DNA of 64,000 nt from Macrotis lagotis (lineage: Eukaryota > Chordata > Mammalia > Peramelemorphia > Peramelidae): positions 144,265,982 through 144,329,981 of the forward strand of contig NC_133658.1 in assembly GCF_037893015.1 (NCBI RefSeq). The letters are read 5' to 3'. Positions 62,448-64,000 of this stretch are shown here, one piece after another. The position numbers were made by a program, and so were the translations under genes. Below the pieces are notes generated by a model. The model ran no database searches. It was not told where the DNA came from and worked only from the letters and a program-made list of their open reading frames with translations. The first letter of the stretch is position 1, and every line of letters begins with the position of its first letter.

Positions 62448-63640
62448 TATATAGAAAATACAAAATAAAAAGCAAGTTGTAGGAGGGTAGGAACTGGAAT
62501 CTGGAAGAATTAAGAAAGGTTTACTGTAAAAGGTAGTGTTTATTCTGAGTCTTGGGGAAAAAAACTCGGGTTTCTAAGAGATTGAGGTAAGAGGGTAAAA
62601 TATATTACAGGCATAGGGGGGAGCAAGTGAAAAAGACTGCTGAAATGAGCTATCATGGATGACAAACAATAAGAAGACCAGATCAACTGGATTCTAGAAA
62701 GTGTGAAGAAGTGTAATGTACAATAAGGCTAAAAAAGTAAGTCAGGGCCAGGTTATGAAGGGCTTCAAAAGCTCTTCTGTTTAAGACTGAACAGAAAACT
62801 TTATAATTGTTCCAAGACATAATAGGAATTACTAGAGTTGGCATAGGAGAGTGACATGGTCCTTAAAGAAATCATTTGGCAGCTATGTAAAGGATAGATT
62901 GGACAGGCAGGTAGACCAATCAGAAGGCTATTGCAAGAGTACAGGTGAAATGCTAAGAACCTGAACTAAGGTTGTTGGATGTACTGTTGCAAAGTTGTCA
63001 GATTTTTAGAGATGCTATGATGGTAAAATAAAAAAAACCATTTAAAAGCTGGCAACTGATTGACTATTTGGAGTGAGGGAGAATGATCCATTAGGCATGA
63101 CAATGAAGTTGCAAAGCTCCATGACTTGAAGGATGCTATTGCCCTTGTCAGTCAGAAGGGTGGGAGAGAGGTGAATTTGATGGGGTTTGGAGAGAAAAAT
63201 AATAAGTTCTGCTTTGGACATGTTGATTTTTGAGATGCCTACAGGCCATTCAGTTCCAAAATGTATAATAGTTTGTGATGCTGGACTGGGTCTCAGGGGA
63301 CAGACTATATACATCTAGGTATCATCCTCGAAGGGATGATAATTAAACCCATGGGAGCTGATAAGGTAACCAGGTAAGGAAGGAAAGCGAGAGAAGAGAA
63401 GGGGGCCCAGGATAGAGCCTTGGGGAAAAATCATAATCAGGGAGAGTGATGTGTATGGTTTTTCAAAAAGAAGGGAACAAAAAGATGGGTCACAAAAGAG
63501 CCTAGAGAAAGCAGGAAATGCTCAATGATGTTGTTGATTGAGGGGAGGAAGGTAAAACAGTGTCAAATGCTTCAGAAAGGTCAAGAAGAATGGGAACTGA
63601 GAAAAGGGCACTGAATGTGATGATTATGAGGCTGATATAA
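62295..63640 (-). mobile_element. L3-type LINE relic, 1.3 kb, with RT remnant
   Basis: The 3' terminus lies near 62,297 ('ccactatgtgctagggactg'). On the minus strand around 63,160-63,240 the frame reads INMSKAELIIFLSKPHQIHL, followed by ILQVMELCNFIVMPNGSFSLTP, the region after the YADD motif of L3/CR1 reverse transcriptases. Farther upstream the plus strand holds 'gtgtcaaatgcttcagaaag', the antisense of the 'LSAAFDT' segment. Frames are broken; the element is inactive. Confidence 0.78.
62397..62444. repeat. (AT)n microsatellite inside the L3 relic
   Basis: A perfect 48-bp AT tract near the 3' end of the L3 relic. Confidence 0.97.
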
Positions 63641-63958
63641 GTTCTCAATTGTAAATTGCATTTGACCATCTAATTACAATTTGTTCTTTTCACTGTTGTC
63701 TTTTGTACTATAAAGTTCTTGGATGGTAGGGAATATGTCTGTGTGTCTTGCTTTTTCTACACACACATTTTTGTGAGCATCAGAAGATTGTATAGGACCT
63801 TTGAAACCATTTTCCACAATTCATACTTGAGTTGGAATGTCTTAGCATTCCCCATAAATGGTGTGAAGAAGAGAGTACTGAATTGGTTGTTAGGATACCT
63901 AGATGGATAGTATGATGGGGTTTGGAGCTAGGAGGATCCTTAGGAATTATCTGATTTA
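63641..63958. other. Unassigned sequence with a LINE-tail trace
   Basis: 'ttcttggatggtagggaata' with 'tgtctgtgtgtcttgc' (63,717-63,752) may be an L2/L3 tail fragment. The overlapping short frames are unsupported. Confidence 0.35.
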
Positions 63959-64000
63959 TTGGTGTCAAATAGAAAAAAGGGCTACTAAAACCATACACAT
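63959..64000 (+). mobile_element. hAT-like element ('gtgtcaaac' family), cut by the window edge
   Basis: 'ttggtgtcaaatagaaaaaa' then 'gggctactaaaaccatacac' matches the left end of the family represented at 29,765-29,941. It continues past the window. Confidence 0.6.

Noticed and set aside
63042..63314. 90-codon frame with a protein-like pattern
   Set aside because: It is a remnant of an L3-type reverse transcriptase, not a host gene; neighbouring parts are broken by stops and gaps.

Overview
This is AT-rich, CpG-poor, repeat-dense DNA from a marsupial (metatherian) nuclear genome. The assignment rests on two SINE types recalled from marsupial genomes. One is a full-length CORE-SINE with a BovB/RTE-like 3' end (MAR1 type, 'SINE A' below). 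The other is a shorter A-tailed CORE-SINE ('SINE B' below), with a sharply conserved body and intact target-site duplications (TSDs). Marsupial-type L1 3' ends and very many MIR, L2 and L3/CR1 remnants agree with this. All family names come from recognition of the sequence, not from a database search.

No protein-coding gene, rRNA, tRNA gene or CRISPR array can be supported. The many short open frames are mostly shadows of repeats, or chance frames in unassigned sequence. The only frames with recognisable protein content are decayed reverse-transcriptase relics of L3/CR1-type LINEs (about 5.4-6.7 kb, 48.6-50.6 kb, 55.8-56.7 kb and 62.3-63.6 kb). The window is best read as intergenic or deep intronic DNA.

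Layout. 0-10 kb: MIRs, a diverged 300-bp direct duplication, an L1 3' end, hAT-like elements and CR1/L3 relics. 10-20 kb: unassigned AT-rich DNA, SINE insertions with clear TSDs, L3 tails and a 265-bp polypurine tract. 20-36 kb: SINEs, unnamed dispersed repeats, a SINE split by a younger SINE, and a hAT-like element with a perfect 8-bp TSD at 35.15-35.39 kb. 36-47 kb: MIRs, many microsatellites, and an L1-like insertion with an exact 16-bp TSD inside a MIR at 43.7 kb. 48-53 kb: a LINE broken by at least three later insertions, then two 321-bp direct repeats differing at only four positions. 54-64 kb: nested SINEs, two long L3 relics, a strong inverted repeat at 61.2/62.3 kb, and a hAT copy cut by the window edge.

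The best leads are structural rather than a new gene system: the near-identical direct repeats (50,950-51,270 and 52,383-52,703), the inverted repeat (61,190-61,439 and 61,989-62,273), a SINE B copy with a duplicated head (49,927-50,103), and three small dispersed repeat families I cannot name. I found no evidence of a previously undescribed biological system.
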